From positions 1-38,021 of the forward strand of contig CAYZVJ010000021.1 of NCBI GenBank assembly GCA_964481765.1: a stretch of DNA of 38,021 nucleotides, in the 5' to 3' direction. A program made the translations under genes and the position numbers. The first letter of the stretch is position 1, and the number at the start of each line of letters is the position of its first letter. This DNA is from G020353115 sp964481765 (GTDB taxonomy: Bacteria; Bacteroidota; Bacteroidia; Bacteroidales; VadinHA17). Positions 1-8,274 of the stretch are shown here, piece by piece. The notes under the pieces are model-generated. The model searched no databases. It had not been told where the DNA came from and saw nothing but the letters and a program-made list of their open reading frames with translations.

Positions 1-1358
1 AGGGTTGCAGCCGTATATGCGTTGATCCTTACCTTCACAAGATCTCCAATGTTATTGTTTCCTCTGGGGAACACAACCACCTTGTTTTGAGATGTTCTGC
101 CAAATAGATCCTGGTCCGACCGTTTGGATTTTCCCTCAACCAGCACCTCAACAATCCGGTTGAGATCCTTGCTCTTACTCTCGACCGACAGACTGTTCTG
201 GAGTGTAATGATATCATTCAGCCTGCTGGCTTTTACAGCTTCAGGAATATCATCCTCAAGATCCGAGGCAGCTATTGTTCCGGGACGTTCCGAGTATTTG
301 AACATGTAGGCAAAATCGAAGCCTGTCCACTGCATAAGCGATAAGGTATCCTGGTGGTCTTCTTCCGTTTCGGTACAGAAACCGGTGATGATATCGGTTG
401 TAACCGAACATTCGGGAAGAATAGTACGTATTGCAGAAATCCGGTCCATATACCATTCACGGCTATATCCACGGTTCATCAATTTGAGGATGCGTGTACT
501 TCCTGATTGTACCGGCAGGTGGATATGTTTGCAGATGTTCGGATAGGATGCCATGGTGTGTAATACAGCATCAGACATATCTTTCGGATGTGATGTTGAA
601 AACCGGATCCTCAGGGTCGGAACCGATGCAGCAACAGCATCGAGCAACCGGGCAAAATCCATGCGGCTTTTTGCTCCTCTGGCGTGCCACCTGAAGGAGT
701 CTACATTCTGGCCAATCAGCGTTACTTCTTTGAACCCAAGGAGTGATAAACGCTGGACATCAGCCAGGATCGTTTCCGGATCTTTACTACGTTCAATACC
801 CCGTGTGAAAGGAACGACACAGTAGGAGCACCGGTTATTACACCCCCTCATGATGGTGACAAATGCAGAAACGGTATTGGTGTTCTGATAAACAGGCGGA
901 ATATCGCCATACATCTCTTCGCGGGAAAGCACTACATTCACTGCTTTCTGTCCGGTTAACGCCGTGGAGATCAGATTGGGAAGATCCCGGTATGCATCGG
1001 GGCCAATGACCAGATCAACACCCGTTTCATCCTCCAACAATTTCTCCTTAAGCCGTTCAGCCATGCAACCAATGATTCCAACCAGCAGGTCAGACTTCGT
1101 CTCTTTTGTTTTTTTCAGGGCAGCCAATCTCCGCCATATACGTTGTTCAGCATTTTCCCTGACAGAACATGTATTGATCAAAATAATATCTGCCTGCCCG
1201 ATCTGGCTGGTTACCGCATAACCATTCTCCTGCATGATGGAGACCACAATCTCGCTGTCGGCAACATTCATCTGACAACCGTATGTCTCCAGGTATAGTT
1301 GAGGAAGATGTGGATTATTGCATGGTTGTGCAAACGGACCTTTCAATATGTCTGCCAT
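1..1358 (-). CDS. miaB: tRNA-2-methylthio-N6-dimethylallyladenosine synthase MiaB (C-terminus cut by window edge)
   Basis: Radical-SAM methylthiotransferase that adds the 2-methylthio group to i6A37 of tRNAs reading UNN codons. Reading down from ATG 1358, the protein has the N-terminal UPF0004 iron-sulfur segment (YGCQMNVADSEI, Cys28), the radical-SAM triad CNNRCSYC (Cys173, Cys177, Cys180), then HLPVQSGS and RGYSRE, both typical of MiaB. It ends in a TRAM-like segment (GDLVKVRINAYTAATL). About 452 codons are present and the frame is still open at base 1; given the family length only a few residues should be missing. The gene is transcribed divergently from yebC. RimO or MtaB would be the alternatives, but the motifs fit MiaB best. 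Confidence 0.95.
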   Translation of the reverse strand, partial: MADILKGPFAQPCNNPHLPQLYLETYGCQMNVADSEIVVSIMQENGYAVTSQIGQADIILINTCSVRENAEQRIWRRLAALKKTKETKSDLLVGIIGCMAERLKEKLLEDETGVDLVIGPDAYRDLPNLISTALTGQKAVNVVLSREEMYGDIPPVYQNTNTVSAFVTIMRGCNNRCSYCVVPFTRGIERSKDPETILADVQRLSLLGFKEVTLIGQNVDSFRWHARGAKSRMDFARLLDAVAASVPTLRIRFSTSHPKDMSDAVLHTMASYPNICKHIHLPVQSGSTRILKLMNRGYSREWYMDRISAIRTILPECSVTTDIITGFCTETEEDHQDTLSLMQWTGFDFAYMFKYSERPGTIAASDLEDDIPEAVKASRLNDIITLQNSLSVESKSKDLNRIVEVLVEGKSKRSDQDLFGRTSQNKVVVFPRGNNNIGDLVKVRINAYTAAT

Positions 1359-1493
1359 TATATCCTGATTTATTGAACTGAACCCGGCTGACAAATGTAC
1401 ATCCAAAATAAGGATTCCCAAAAACATGCAGAACAGTTCATTGTAATCTTTTATTCAGGAAGGTGAAAAGTTTTAAAAATTGAATCCAATTTA

Positions 1494-1501
1494 TAATTTT
1501 G
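1494..1501 (+). promoter_or_regulatory. Candidate Bacteroidota -7 element for yebC
   Basis: TAATTTTG matches the Bacteroidota -7 consensus TAnnTTTG exactly. It lies 26 bases before the yebC ATG. At the expected 19-base distance upstream (1471-1474) there is TTTT rather than the -33 consensus TTTG, so the upstream half is imperfect. The rest of the 1359-1527 divergent spacer shows nothing else I can name. Transcription start is unproven. Confidence 0.45.
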
Positions 1502-1527
1502 CCCTTTGAATAAAAACCGTTCATAGT

Positions 1528-2111
1528 ATGTCAGGACATAGTAAGTGGTCGACCATAAAACGGAAAAAAGGAGCTGCCGATACGAAAAGATCCAAACTCT
1601 TTTCGCGGATTGGGAAAGAGATCCAGGTATCCGTCAGGGAAGGTGGTCCGGATGTTGATGCCAATCCCAGGCTGCGTCTGGCAATCCAGAATGCCAAAGG
1701 GGTAAACATGCCAAAAGACAACATCCAGAGAGCGATTAATAAAGCCGGTAGCGACGGTGCTGGTATAGAGCCGGTTACATTTGAAGGATATGGCCCCGGA
1801 GGCGTTGCCATTTATATCGAATGCCTTACCGATAACCATAAACGAACCGTGGGAAGTATCCGGTCTATCTTTAATAAGAAAGGTGGCAATCTGGGGACGA
1901 ATGGATCCCTGAGTTTCCTGTTTGACCGGAAAGGTGTTTTTACCCTGCCCAAAGGAGATCTTGACCCCGAGGAGTTTCAACTGGAAATCATCGATGCCGG
2001 AGTTGAAGAATTTGAAGTCGAAGAGGACGTTTTCGTGATTACAACACCACTCGAAGATTTCGGTAGTGTCCAGAAAAAACTGGATGAAATGGGAATAGAA
2101 CCGGAGAATGC
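1528..2111 (+). CDS. yebC: YebC/PmpR (TACO1) family protein, 3' end lost in gap
   Basis: Member of the YebC/PmpR/TACO1 family, annotated as transcriptional regulators and more recently linked to translation of difficult peptide stretches. The start MSGHSKWSTIKRKKGAADTK is diagnostic, followed by family motifs NPRLRLAIQNAK, MPKDNIQRAI, EGYGPGGVA and RIxxxNKKGGNLG-like residues. The 194 codons before the gap cover roughly the first 80% of a usual 240-250 residue protein. Sequence after the gap, in any frame, does not look like the family's C-terminus (which normally ends with a DDVQNV-type stretch), so the true stop lies in missing sequence. Start chosen at ATG 1528, which gives the canonical N-terminus. 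Confidence 0.93.
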
Positions 2112-2211
2112 NNNNNNNNNNNNNNNNNNNNNNNNNNNNNNNNNNNNNNNNNNNNNNNNNNNNNNNNNNNNNNNNNNNNNNNNNNNNNNNNNNNNNNNNN
2201 NNNNNNNNNNN
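2112..2211. other. Assembly gap 1 (100 N)
   Basis: Exactly 100 Ns, the conventional placeholder length, so the real distance is unknown. The flanks show no shared overlap. It removes the end of yebC and joins it to 2212-2291. In that tail one frame reads FVNLLPDVEKYSYI then a stop at 2256-2258; another runs open to a stop at 2278-2280. Neither resembles YebC, so the tail may be the end of a different gene or untranslated sequence. I cannot identify it. Confidence 0.95.
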
Positions 2212-2291
2212 CATTTGTTAACCTCCTGCCTGATGTGGAAAAATATTCTTATATTTGATACTATCCCAATTCTTCTATAAAACATATTGTG

Positions 2292-3125
2292 ATGAAAAAT
2301 ATTCTTGTTCCCGTTGATTTTTCAAAAGATGCTATGAATGCGTTTATGCATGCCATTCTGTTTGCAAACAAACTGAAAGCAAACCTGCGTATGATCCATG
2401 TCAGGAAAAACAAAGATTATGACAGACCTTTTGTCCTTGATGGAACGGACTCGGGATATAGAAAGACCGTTGAGGAATTTGGCCAGGATATTGTATCCAG
2501 GCACCGTCAAATATACAACGCCGGTGGAAAACTTGATTTTATAATTGAACAGGGAAAGATCTATAAAGCCATTGTTGATCATGCAAAAAAAGATAAAACC
2601 GATATCATCATTATGGGGACACACGGGATCTCCGGCTTTGAAGAATTCTGGCTGGGAAGTAATGCTTACCGTGTGGTTTCAAAAGCGCCCTGCCCGGTAT
2701 TGACCATCCGTAATGGATTTAAAAAGAAAACCATTAAAAAGATCGTTTTGCCAATTGATGCCCACCGTGAAACAAGGCAGAAAATTCCCATTACGGTGGA
2801 ACTGGCAAAAGAGTTCGATGCAGAGGTTCATGTAGTGGATGTAAGGTCAACCAACCGGAAGGATATTAAGAAAAGACTGAATAATTATGCAGACCAGGCT
2901 ATGCGCTATGTGGAAGAGCATGGTGTGAAAGGAGTAAGAAGTTCGAAATACGGATCCAATATAGCAGATATCACCATTACCTATGCGGTTCATTTGAATG
3001 CCGAAATAATAGCCATTGTCAGCAACCAGAGAGGAACACCTACCAGTATGCATTTGAGTACCACAGCCCAGCAAATGGTAAACCATTCTCCAATACCGAT
3101 TCTAAGTATTTATCCGGATTTTTGA
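2292..3125 (+). CDS. Universal stress protein, tandem UspA domains
   Basis: A 277-residue protein with two UspA-like domains (about 1-142 and 145-277), the tandem form common in Bacteroidota. The first domain opens with ILVPVDFSKDA and carries the ATP-binding signature G-x2-G-x9-G-S at residues 109-123 (GTHG, nine residues, GS). The second starts with KIVLPIDAHRET but its corresponding C-terminal segment lacks that signature, so it probably does not bind ATP in the same way. Start taken at ATG 2292 rather than GTG 2289 because it gives the standard MKNILVPVDF opening. Its stop overlaps the ATG of the next gene by one base (TGATG), indicating cotranscription. The specific stress role cannot be read from sequence. 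Confidence 0.93.
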   Translation: MKNILVPVDFSKDAMNAFMHAILFANKLKANLRMIHVRKNKDYDRPFVLDGTDSGYRKTVEEFGQDIVSRHRQIYNAGGKLDFIIEQGKIYKAIVDHAKKDKTDIIIMGTHGISGFEEFWLGSNAYRVVSKAPCPVLTIRNGFKKKTIKKIVLPIDAHRETRQKIPITVELAKEFDAEVHVVDVRSTNRKDIKKRLNNYADQAMRYVEEHGVKGVRSSKYGSNIADITITYAVHLNAEIIAIVSNQRGTPTSMHLSTTAQQMVNHSPIPILSIYPDF

Positions 3126-3738
3126 TGTTGACAACAATCAAGTATCAGCTTCTGTTGGGATTATTCTTCATTCCCGTTATAAATTTATGGGGGCAGGAGT
3201 GGCCTGACAGGACGGTTTATATGGATTCACACCAGTTTCAGGAAGCCCAATTGCAAATATTCCAGGACCCGAGGCTTGAAACCCTTCTCCAACGGCACAT
3301 TGACTTTAACCGGAAGAAGGCAGGTATGAATGGATACCGTATCCAGATATTTTTTGGATCAGGCAGAACCGCACGAACTGATGCCAATGAAACCAAAGCA
3401 AAATTCTTATCCCAATTCCCCGATACCAAGGCTCATATACTCTATCAAAGCCCTTTTTATAAAGTCAGGGTGGGAGATTTCAGGACCAAAAATGAAGCCC
3501 TTAAATTCTATCGAAGGATCCAGCGCATATTTCCAAACGCATACATCATCCCCGATANNNNNNNNNNNNNNNNNNNNNNNNNNNNNNNNNNNNNNNNNNN
3601 NNNNNNNNNNNNNNNNNNNNNNNNNNNNNNNNNNNNNNNNNNNNNNNNNNNNNNNNNAAATTCTATCGAAGGATCCAGCGCATATTTCCAAACGCATACA
3701 TCATCCCCGATATCATTGAGTTCCCCGAGTTGGATTAA
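3125..3738 (+). CDS. Secreted SPOR-domain protein (interrupted by false gap)
   Basis: The N-terminus has a hydrophobic signal-peptide-like segment (residues 5-22, LLLGLFFIPVINLWGQ) and residues about 70-143 form a SPOR-like fold (GYRIQIFFGSGRTARTDA ... PFYKVRVGDFRTKNEA). SPOR domains bind denuded septal peptidoglycan, so a periplasmic or envelope role is inferred. The reading frame is broken by 100 Ns, but both flanks carry the same 55 bases. Removing the Ns plus one copy restores a clean frame of 152 codons plus stop, ending IIEFPELD. The ATG at 3125 overlaps the universal stress gene's stop. No specific partner is evident. Confidence 0.85.
3503..3557 (+). repeat. 55-bp overlap, copy left of gap 2
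   Basis: Identical to 3658-3712. The two copies abut the 100-N gap on either side, the signature of two contig ends that overlap but were not merged. This is not a biological repeat. Confidence 0.97.
3558..3657. other. Assembly gap 2 (100 N), artefactual
   Basis: Placeholder of exactly 100 Ns between two identical 55-base contig ends. The true gap length is probably -55, meaning no sequence is missing. Collapsing the duplication removes 155 bases and restores the SPOR gene frame (456 bases, 152 codons, before the stop). Confidence 0.95.
3658..3712 (+). repeat. 55-bp overlap, copy right of gap 2
   Basis: Second copy of the sequence at 3503-3557; see the gap entry. It continues directly into the last nine residues of the SPOR protein. 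Confidence 0.97.
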
Positions 3739-3870
3739 AACCTAATTGCCTATCAATTAATCCTTTCCAAATCCTGTTAATAAGTTCTTAATATTAACTC
3801 AATCCTTCAATTGGTAACGGATTGAATTAATGGATAAATTAACCTTCTCAATCACCTAATATACTTCCTG

Positions 3871-5274
3871 ATGGGTGGATTTTTTGGCACAATTTCAAAA
3901 AAATCGTGCATTAATGAATTGTTTTATGGCACCGATTATCATTCACATCTTGGTACCCGCAGAGGTGGAATAGCGGCTTTCGGTAAAGAGGGATTTACCC
4001 GAAGGATTCATAACATAGAAAACTCCTATTTCAGGACCAAGTTTGAAAATGATCTCGCTGATTTTAAAGGAGAAAGTGGAATTGGTGTAATCAGTGATAC
4101 CGAATCCCAACCCGTTCTGATCAATTCTCATCTTGGTAAGTTTGCCATTGTTACGGTTGGGAAGGTGGTTAATCTGGATGACCTGGAGAAGATGGCATTG
4201 AAAAAAAAATGGCATTTTTCAGAGACGGGGTTTAATGGGCCGAATCCATCCGAAATGGCCGCCATGCTGATCAATGAAGGGAGTACCATTGAAGAGGGAA
4301 TAAAGATCGTACTGGAAAAAATTCGGGGTTCCCTTTCTCTATTGATACTCAGTGAAGATGGGATCTTTGCAGCCCGTGATAAATTGGGAAGAACCCCGAT
4401 AGTCATCGGTAAAAACAGCGCCTCCTATGCCGTTGCATCTGAGTCAAGTTGCTTTCCTACACTTGACTATCGGGTTGAGAAATACCTTGGACCGGGAGAG
4501 ATCCTGTTTTTAACCGCTGAAGGATATGAACAACTGGTGCCACCACGGGAGAAAATGCAGGTATGTGCTTTCTTATGGGTCTACTACGGATACCCTGCTT
4601 CCAGTTATGAGGGAATAAATGTAGAACAGACACGATACAATTGCGGTGCAGCTCTGGCAGCAAATGATGATGTTGTGGCAGATTATGTATCAGGAATTCC
4701 CGATTCAGGAATAGGTCATGCCATCGGGTATGCTAAAGAAAAAGGAATACCCTATATGCGGCCATATGTAAAATATACTCCTACCTGGCCCCGAAGTTTT
4801 ATGCCAAGCAACCAGTCAGACAGGGACCTGGTCGCTAAAATGAAACTGATACCAGTTCAACCCTTGATTAAAGATAAACGAGTTGTCTTTTGTGATGATT
4901 CCATCGTACGTGGAACTCAACTGAAAGATAATGCTCAGATATTTTATGATTACGGAGTGAAGGAAATCCACATGAGAATTGCCTGTCCCCCGCTCTGTTA
5001 TGCCTGTGAATTCCTCAATTTTTCTGCATCACGGTCCACGTTGGAATTGGCTGCCAGAAAAGCTATCCATCAGTTGGAGGGCAAAGATGATAAATACCTT
5101 GACGAATATGCCACCTCAGGAACAGAGAAAAACAAGGAGATGGTGGAATGCATCCGGACACGATTACGACTTACCAGCTTAAAATATCAGCACCTTGATG
5201 ATCTGATTGAGGCAATCGGTTTACCCAAAGAGAAAATTTGTACCCATTGCTATGATGGGTCCGGTTATTTTTAA
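3871..5274 (+). CDS. PurF-like amidophosphoribosyltransferase paralog lacking the catalytic N-terminal Cys
   Basis: A 467-residue protein with an N-terminal class II glutamine amidotransferase-like domain (about 1-215) and a C-terminal phosphoribosyltransferase domain with the PRPP loop CDDSIVRGT (341-349). PurF makes phosphoribosylamine, the first committed step of purine synthesis. All four cysteines that bind the [4Fe-4S] cluster in Bacillus-type PurF have counterparts: Cys232, Cys379, and the C-terminal CTHC (Cys457, Cys460). The start MGGFFG aligns with the usual CGIFG, so the nucleophilic Cys1 is Gly, and the usual HNGNLTN substrate motif is replaced by VTVGKVVNLDD. Glutaminase activity therefore looks lost. 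I recall similar MGGFFG proteins in other Bacteroidota, so this seems inherited and not an error. Only 58 bases separate it from the second paralog. Confidence 0.88.
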   Translation: MGGFFGTISKKSCINELFYGTDYHSHLGTRRGGIAAFGKEGFTRRIHNIENSYFRTKFENDLADFKGESGIGVISDTESQPVLINSHLGKFAIVTVGKVVNLDDLEKMALKKKWHFSETGFNGPNPSEMAAMLINEGSTIEEGIKIVLEKIRGSLSLLILSEDGIFAARDKLGRTPIVIGKNSASYAVASESSCFPTLDYRVEKYLGPGEILFLTAEGYEQLVPPREKMQVCAFLWVYYGYPASSYEGINVEQTRYNCGAALAANDDVVADYVSGIPDSGIGHAIGYAKEKGIPYMRPYVKYTPTWPRSFMPSNQSDRDLVAKMKLIPVQPLIKDKRVVFCDDSIVRGTQLKDNAQIFYDYGVKEIHMRIACPPLCYACEFLNFSASRSTLELAARKAIHQLEGKDDKYLDEYATSGTEKNKEMVECIRTRLRLTSLKYQHLDDLIEAIGLPKEKICTHCYDGSGYF

Positions 5275-5294
5275 AAATTCTCTTTTTTATTGAT

Positions 5295-5302
5295 TACTTT
5301 TG
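5295..5302 (+). promoter_or_regulatory. Candidate -7 element before the second purF-like gene
   Basis: TACTTTTG matches TAnnTTTG exactly, 30 bases before the ATG at 5333. TTTA sits about 20 bases further upstream where TTTG would be expected. It suggests that the second gene can be transcribed independently of the first. A small inverted repeat, TTGAT and ATCAA separated by four T, follows at 5311-5324. Confidence 0.42.
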
Positions 5303-5332
5303 TCTTCTTGTTGATTTTTATCAATCCGTCCC

Positions 5333-7234
5333 ATGAGTGAAATGATCAAACATGAGTGTGGCATTGGATTACTCCGGTTACGCAAACCACTGGAATACTA
5401 TCAAGAGAAATATGGTACATGGATGTATGGTTTGCAGAAGCTCTACCTGTTAATGGAAAAGCAACATAACAGGGGGCAGGATGGAGCAGGAGTTGCCAAC
5501 CTGAAACTGAACCTCACATCGGGACATAAGTACCTTTTTAAGCAGCGTTCGAACAGCCCCAATCCACTTAAGCAGGTGTTCGATAAAATCTACAGGGGAT
5601 TTGAAGAGCATCAGATCTACCATCCCGAATTAATGAACGATACCCGGTGGGTAAAGGAAAACCTTCCCTTTTCCGGGGAACTTTTTATTGGCCATCTGCG
5701 TTATGGTACGTATGGTAATTATGACATTTCGTTTGTCCATCCCGTAACCAGAGAAAATAACTGGAAATCCCGTAACCTTGTTCTTGCCGGAAACTTCAAT
5801 CTGACCAACGTGGATGAATTGTTTGATATTCTCGTTGACCTGGGACAAACGCCAAAAAATTATTCCGATACGGTTACGATTCTTGAGAATGTGGGGCACT
5901 ACCTCGATGAAGAAAACCAGGAACTTTTCAGGAATTACAAGGATAAGGGATTACAGAACATAGAGATTTCCCCGTTGATAGAGGAAAACCTCGATGTGGC
6001 TAAAGTCCTTTTCAGGGCAAGCAAGAAATGGGATGGTGGGTATGTTATCGCCGGCATGATCGGTCATGGCGATGGATTTGTTTTCAGGGACCCGTGGGGA
6101 ATACGCCCTGGATTTTATTATTACGACGACGAAGTCGCCGTTGTAGCTTCTGAAAGACCGGTTATACAAACGGTCATGAATGTACCGGCTCATTCAATTC
6201 ACGAGATCCCTCCCGGTTCTGCCTTAATCGTAAGAAAATCCGGCGAGATCAAAATTGAGACCGTAAGAGAACCACAAGAAAGAAAATCCTGTTCGTTTGA
6301 AAGAATTTATTTCTCCAGGGGAAGTGACAGGGATATCTATGCTGAACGGAAAAAACTGGGTGAATTGCTAACGCCAGCCATACTGGCTGCAGTTGATTAT
6401 GATGTTGAAAATACTGTCTTTTCGTTTATTCCGAATACTGCTGAGACAGCATTTCTGGGAATGACATCAGGTGTTGAAAATTACCTTAATCAGATAAAAA
6501 TGGAGAAGATTATTGCCCTGGGAAAAAAACTGACCAGGGAGGGGTTGAATAAACTGATGGGATTGAAACCACGGGTAGAAAAAGTAGCGGTAAAGGATGT
6601 TAAACTGAGGACCTTCATTGCTGAAGATAAAGGCAGGGACGATCTTGTAGGTCATGTCTATGATATAACCTGGGATAGTGTGAGGAAAGGATCGGATAAC
6701 CTGGTGATAATCGACGATTCCATTGTTAGAGGTACTACATTGAAATACAGCATTATCCGGATACTTGACAGGTTGAATCCCAAACGGATAATCGTGGTCT
6801 CTTCCTCTCCCCAGATCAGATACCCCGACTGCTATGGGATCGATATGGCAAAGCTTGGCGACTTTATTGCATTCAGAGCAGCCATTGAATTATTGAAAGA
6901 AACCGGACAGGAATCAGTTATCAATGAGGTGTATCAGAAAGCAAAAGAACAGGAAAATTTACCCAAGGAGGATACCATAAATTGTGTCAGGGATATTTAT
7001 GCTCCATTTTCAGCAGATGAAATTTCTGAAAAGATTGCCAGTATGTTGAAAACCCCTGAAATCAAAGCTGAAGTTAACGTAGTATATCAATCCATTGAAA
7101 ATCTGCATACCGCTATTCCGGATCATCCGGGCGACTGGTATTTTACCGGAAATTATCCCACACCGGGAGGCAATAAAGTGGTCATTACATCCTTTATAAA
7201 CTTCATGGAAGGCAGGGATCAACGGGCTTATTGA
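5333..7234 (+). CDS. purF: Amidophosphoribosyltransferase-like protein with intact Cys, lacking the C-terminal cluster cysteines
   Basis: A 633-residue PurF-type protein, longer than the usual 450-510. The start MSEMIKHECGIGLLRL puts the candidate nucleophile at Cys9, so an eight-residue propeptide would have to be removed, as in Bacillus PurF. Glutaminase residues are recognisable: HNRGQDGAG (45-53), HLRYGTYG (121-128) and GNFNLTN (153-159). The phosphoribosyltransferase domain has IIDDSIVRGTT (459-469). Of the Fe-S ligand positions, Cys320 and Cys500 are present, but the usual CxxC before FTGNYPT is replaced by GDWY (600-603), so a standard four-Cys cluster cannot form. The tail ends close to the converging glsB-like gene (20 bases between stops). 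It may be the functional PurF, or the two paralogs may work together; the symbol is tentative. Confidence 0.85.
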   Translation: MSEMIKHECGIGLLRLRKPLEYYQEKYGTWMYGLQKLYLLMEKQHNRGQDGAGVANLKLNLTSGHKYLFKQRSNSPNPLKQVFDKIYRGFEEHQIYHPELMNDTRWVKENLPFSGELFIGHLRYGTYGNYDISFVHPVTRENNWKSRNLVLAGNFNLTNVDELFDILVDLGQTPKNYSDTVTILENVGHYLDEENQELFRNYKDKGLQNIEISPLIEENLDVAKVLFRASKKWDGGYVIAGMIGHGDGFVFRDPWGIRPGFYYYDDEVAVVASERPVIQTVMNVPAHSIHEIPPGSALIVRKSGEIKIETVREPQERKSCSFERIYFSRGSDRDIYAERKKLGELLTPAILAAVDYDVENTVFSFIPNTAETAFLGMTSGVENYLNQIKMEKIIALGKKLTREGLNKLMGLKPRVEKVAVKDVKLRTFIAEDKGRDDLVGHVYDITWDSVRKGSDNLVIIDDSIVRGTTLKYSIIRILDRLNPKRIIVVSSSPQIRYPDCYGIDMAKLGDFIAFRAAIELLKETGQESVINEVYQKAKEQENLPKEDTINCVRDIYAPFSADEISEKIASMLKTPEIKAEVNVVYQSIENLHTAIPDHPGDWYFTGNYPTPGGNKVVITSFINFMEGRDQRAY

Positions 7235-7254
7235 TAAGGTGGAGTCAACCCCCA

Positions 7255-8202
7255 CTATCCCGATGGAAGCTTGTAATCTTTTCTGTAGGTGGAAAGATGC
7301 CTGTTTACTTTCGACATGTACATGTCTTTCAGTGTAATCATAATCCCGGTTTCCTGAACATTCCCAAAATTCGTGCTGATTACTGTGCCAAATGTTTTCA
7401 TCGTGGGGGATAGATTCATATACGCATTGATCAACGGCGGTATGTTTTCCCCTTTGGCTCGAACTTTCTGGGAGAGAATCTTGTAATCTTCCAGGTAGGT
7501 CTTCCCGCAAAAGAGTGTTTTCAAGTGTTCCAGGTCCCAATCCAGTTCAAGGGGTTCAATGGGAAAAACCAGCTGTTCTTCATCCCTGAAATGCTTCGTG
7601 AGAAAATAGAGGATATAATCCCTGCCCTCCTTGTTAAACTGAGGATACATGGTGACCTTACCAAAAAAATAATGGATTTCGGGATTATCAATCATCAATG
7701 CACCCAATCCGTCCCAAAGATTGTCCAGGGCAAATAAACCCTTCCTCGATCCGCTGGTCGACTGATAGGCCGGTTGCACAAAAGATCGTCCTAACTCCCC
7801 CAGATGTGGTAAGTAATCCCGGATGAATTGATCGGAAAAATGAAACAGCTCCGAGGTTGCTAACCGCTTGATGCTAACATAATCCCCCTGCGTTCTATTG
7901 CACAAGTAAACCCGGTATCCCCCCAGGATCTCTTTCTCCTCCGGATCCCAAACAATCAATTGCTGATAGGGATCATCGGATGTGTCAAACTCATCGATAT
8001 CAAGCGCTTTCCCGGTTCCACCTCCCGCTGCCCTGAAGGTTAACTCCCTTAACCTCCCAATCTCTCTCATTAACAGAGGAGAATCATGGTGCGTGAAAAC
8101 ATACACTTCTTTGTTCCCGTTGTTCGTTTTCCGGACGAATCGTTCCGGGGTTAATTCCTTTTCAAGATCCACCCTGGGTATAGGAGATATTATTCGTTCC
8201 AT
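7255..8202 (-). CDS. glsB: GNAT/hemolysin-like N-acyltransferase, probable GlsB (glycine/ornithine lipid synthesis)
   Basis: A 315-residue protein of the OlsB/hemolysin-like GNAT group. Visible family features are the RELTFRAAGGGTG segment, the conserved DEFD followed by QLIVWDPEEKEILGGYRV, and LGRSFVQPAYQ. In Bacteroides, GlsB of this family attaches a 3-hydroxy fatty acid to the amino group of glycine, the first step to glycine lipids and flavolipin; OlsB does the same with ornithine. The upstream neighbour on the same strand is the matching PlsC-like O-acyltransferase, 72 bases away. Together they fit the two-step pathway. Which amino acid is used cannot be told from sequence. Start at ATG 8202. 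Confidence 0.78.
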   Translation of the reverse strand: MERIISPIPRVDLEKELTPERFVRKTNNGNKEVYVFTHHDSPLLMREIGRLRELTFRAAGGGTGKALDIDEFDTSDDPYQQLIVWDPEEKEILGGYRVYLCNRTQGDYVSIKRLATSELFHFSDQFIRDYLPHLGELGRSFVQPAYQSTSGSRKGLFALDNLWDGLGALMIDNPEIHYFFGKVTMYPQFNKEGRDYILYFLTKHFRDEEQLVFPIEPLELDWDLEHLKTLFCGKTYLEDYKILSQKVRAKGENIPPLINAYMNLSPTMKTFGTVISTNFGNVQETGIMITLKDMYMSKVNRHLSTYRKDYKLPSG

Positions 8203-8274
8203 AAAAAACTGGTTTAAATCACTAAATTTAATAAAATAATTGATGACACTTTATCTCAGAAAATCATAACGAAA

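Noticed and set aside
1531..2214. Long minus-strand open frame opposite yebC
   Set aside because: Shadow of the coding strand extended by Ns; no recognisable protein features.
2212..2280. Open frame continuing yebC across the Ns to a stop at 2278-2280
   Set aside because: The frame across an arbitrary 100-N gap is meaningless, and the residues after it do not resemble a YebC C-terminus.
3503..3712. 55-bp direct repeat as a possible biological duplication or mobile-element footprint
   Set aside because: The copies abut the N gap exactly and collapsing them restores an intact gene, so it is an assembly artefact.
3792..3823. Inverted repeat TCAATCC/GGATTGA upstream of the first purF-like gene as an operator or riboswitch
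   Set aside because: Only a seven-base stem around a 13-base loop in AT-rich DNA, with no match to a purine riboswitch core; insufficient to call.
3871..5274. Frameshift or wrong start as the reason for the missing Cys in the first purF-like protein
   Set aside because: The N-terminus aligns without a gap as MGGFFG, the frame is clean, and the nearby Cys13 is not in a position to be the N-terminal nucleophile.
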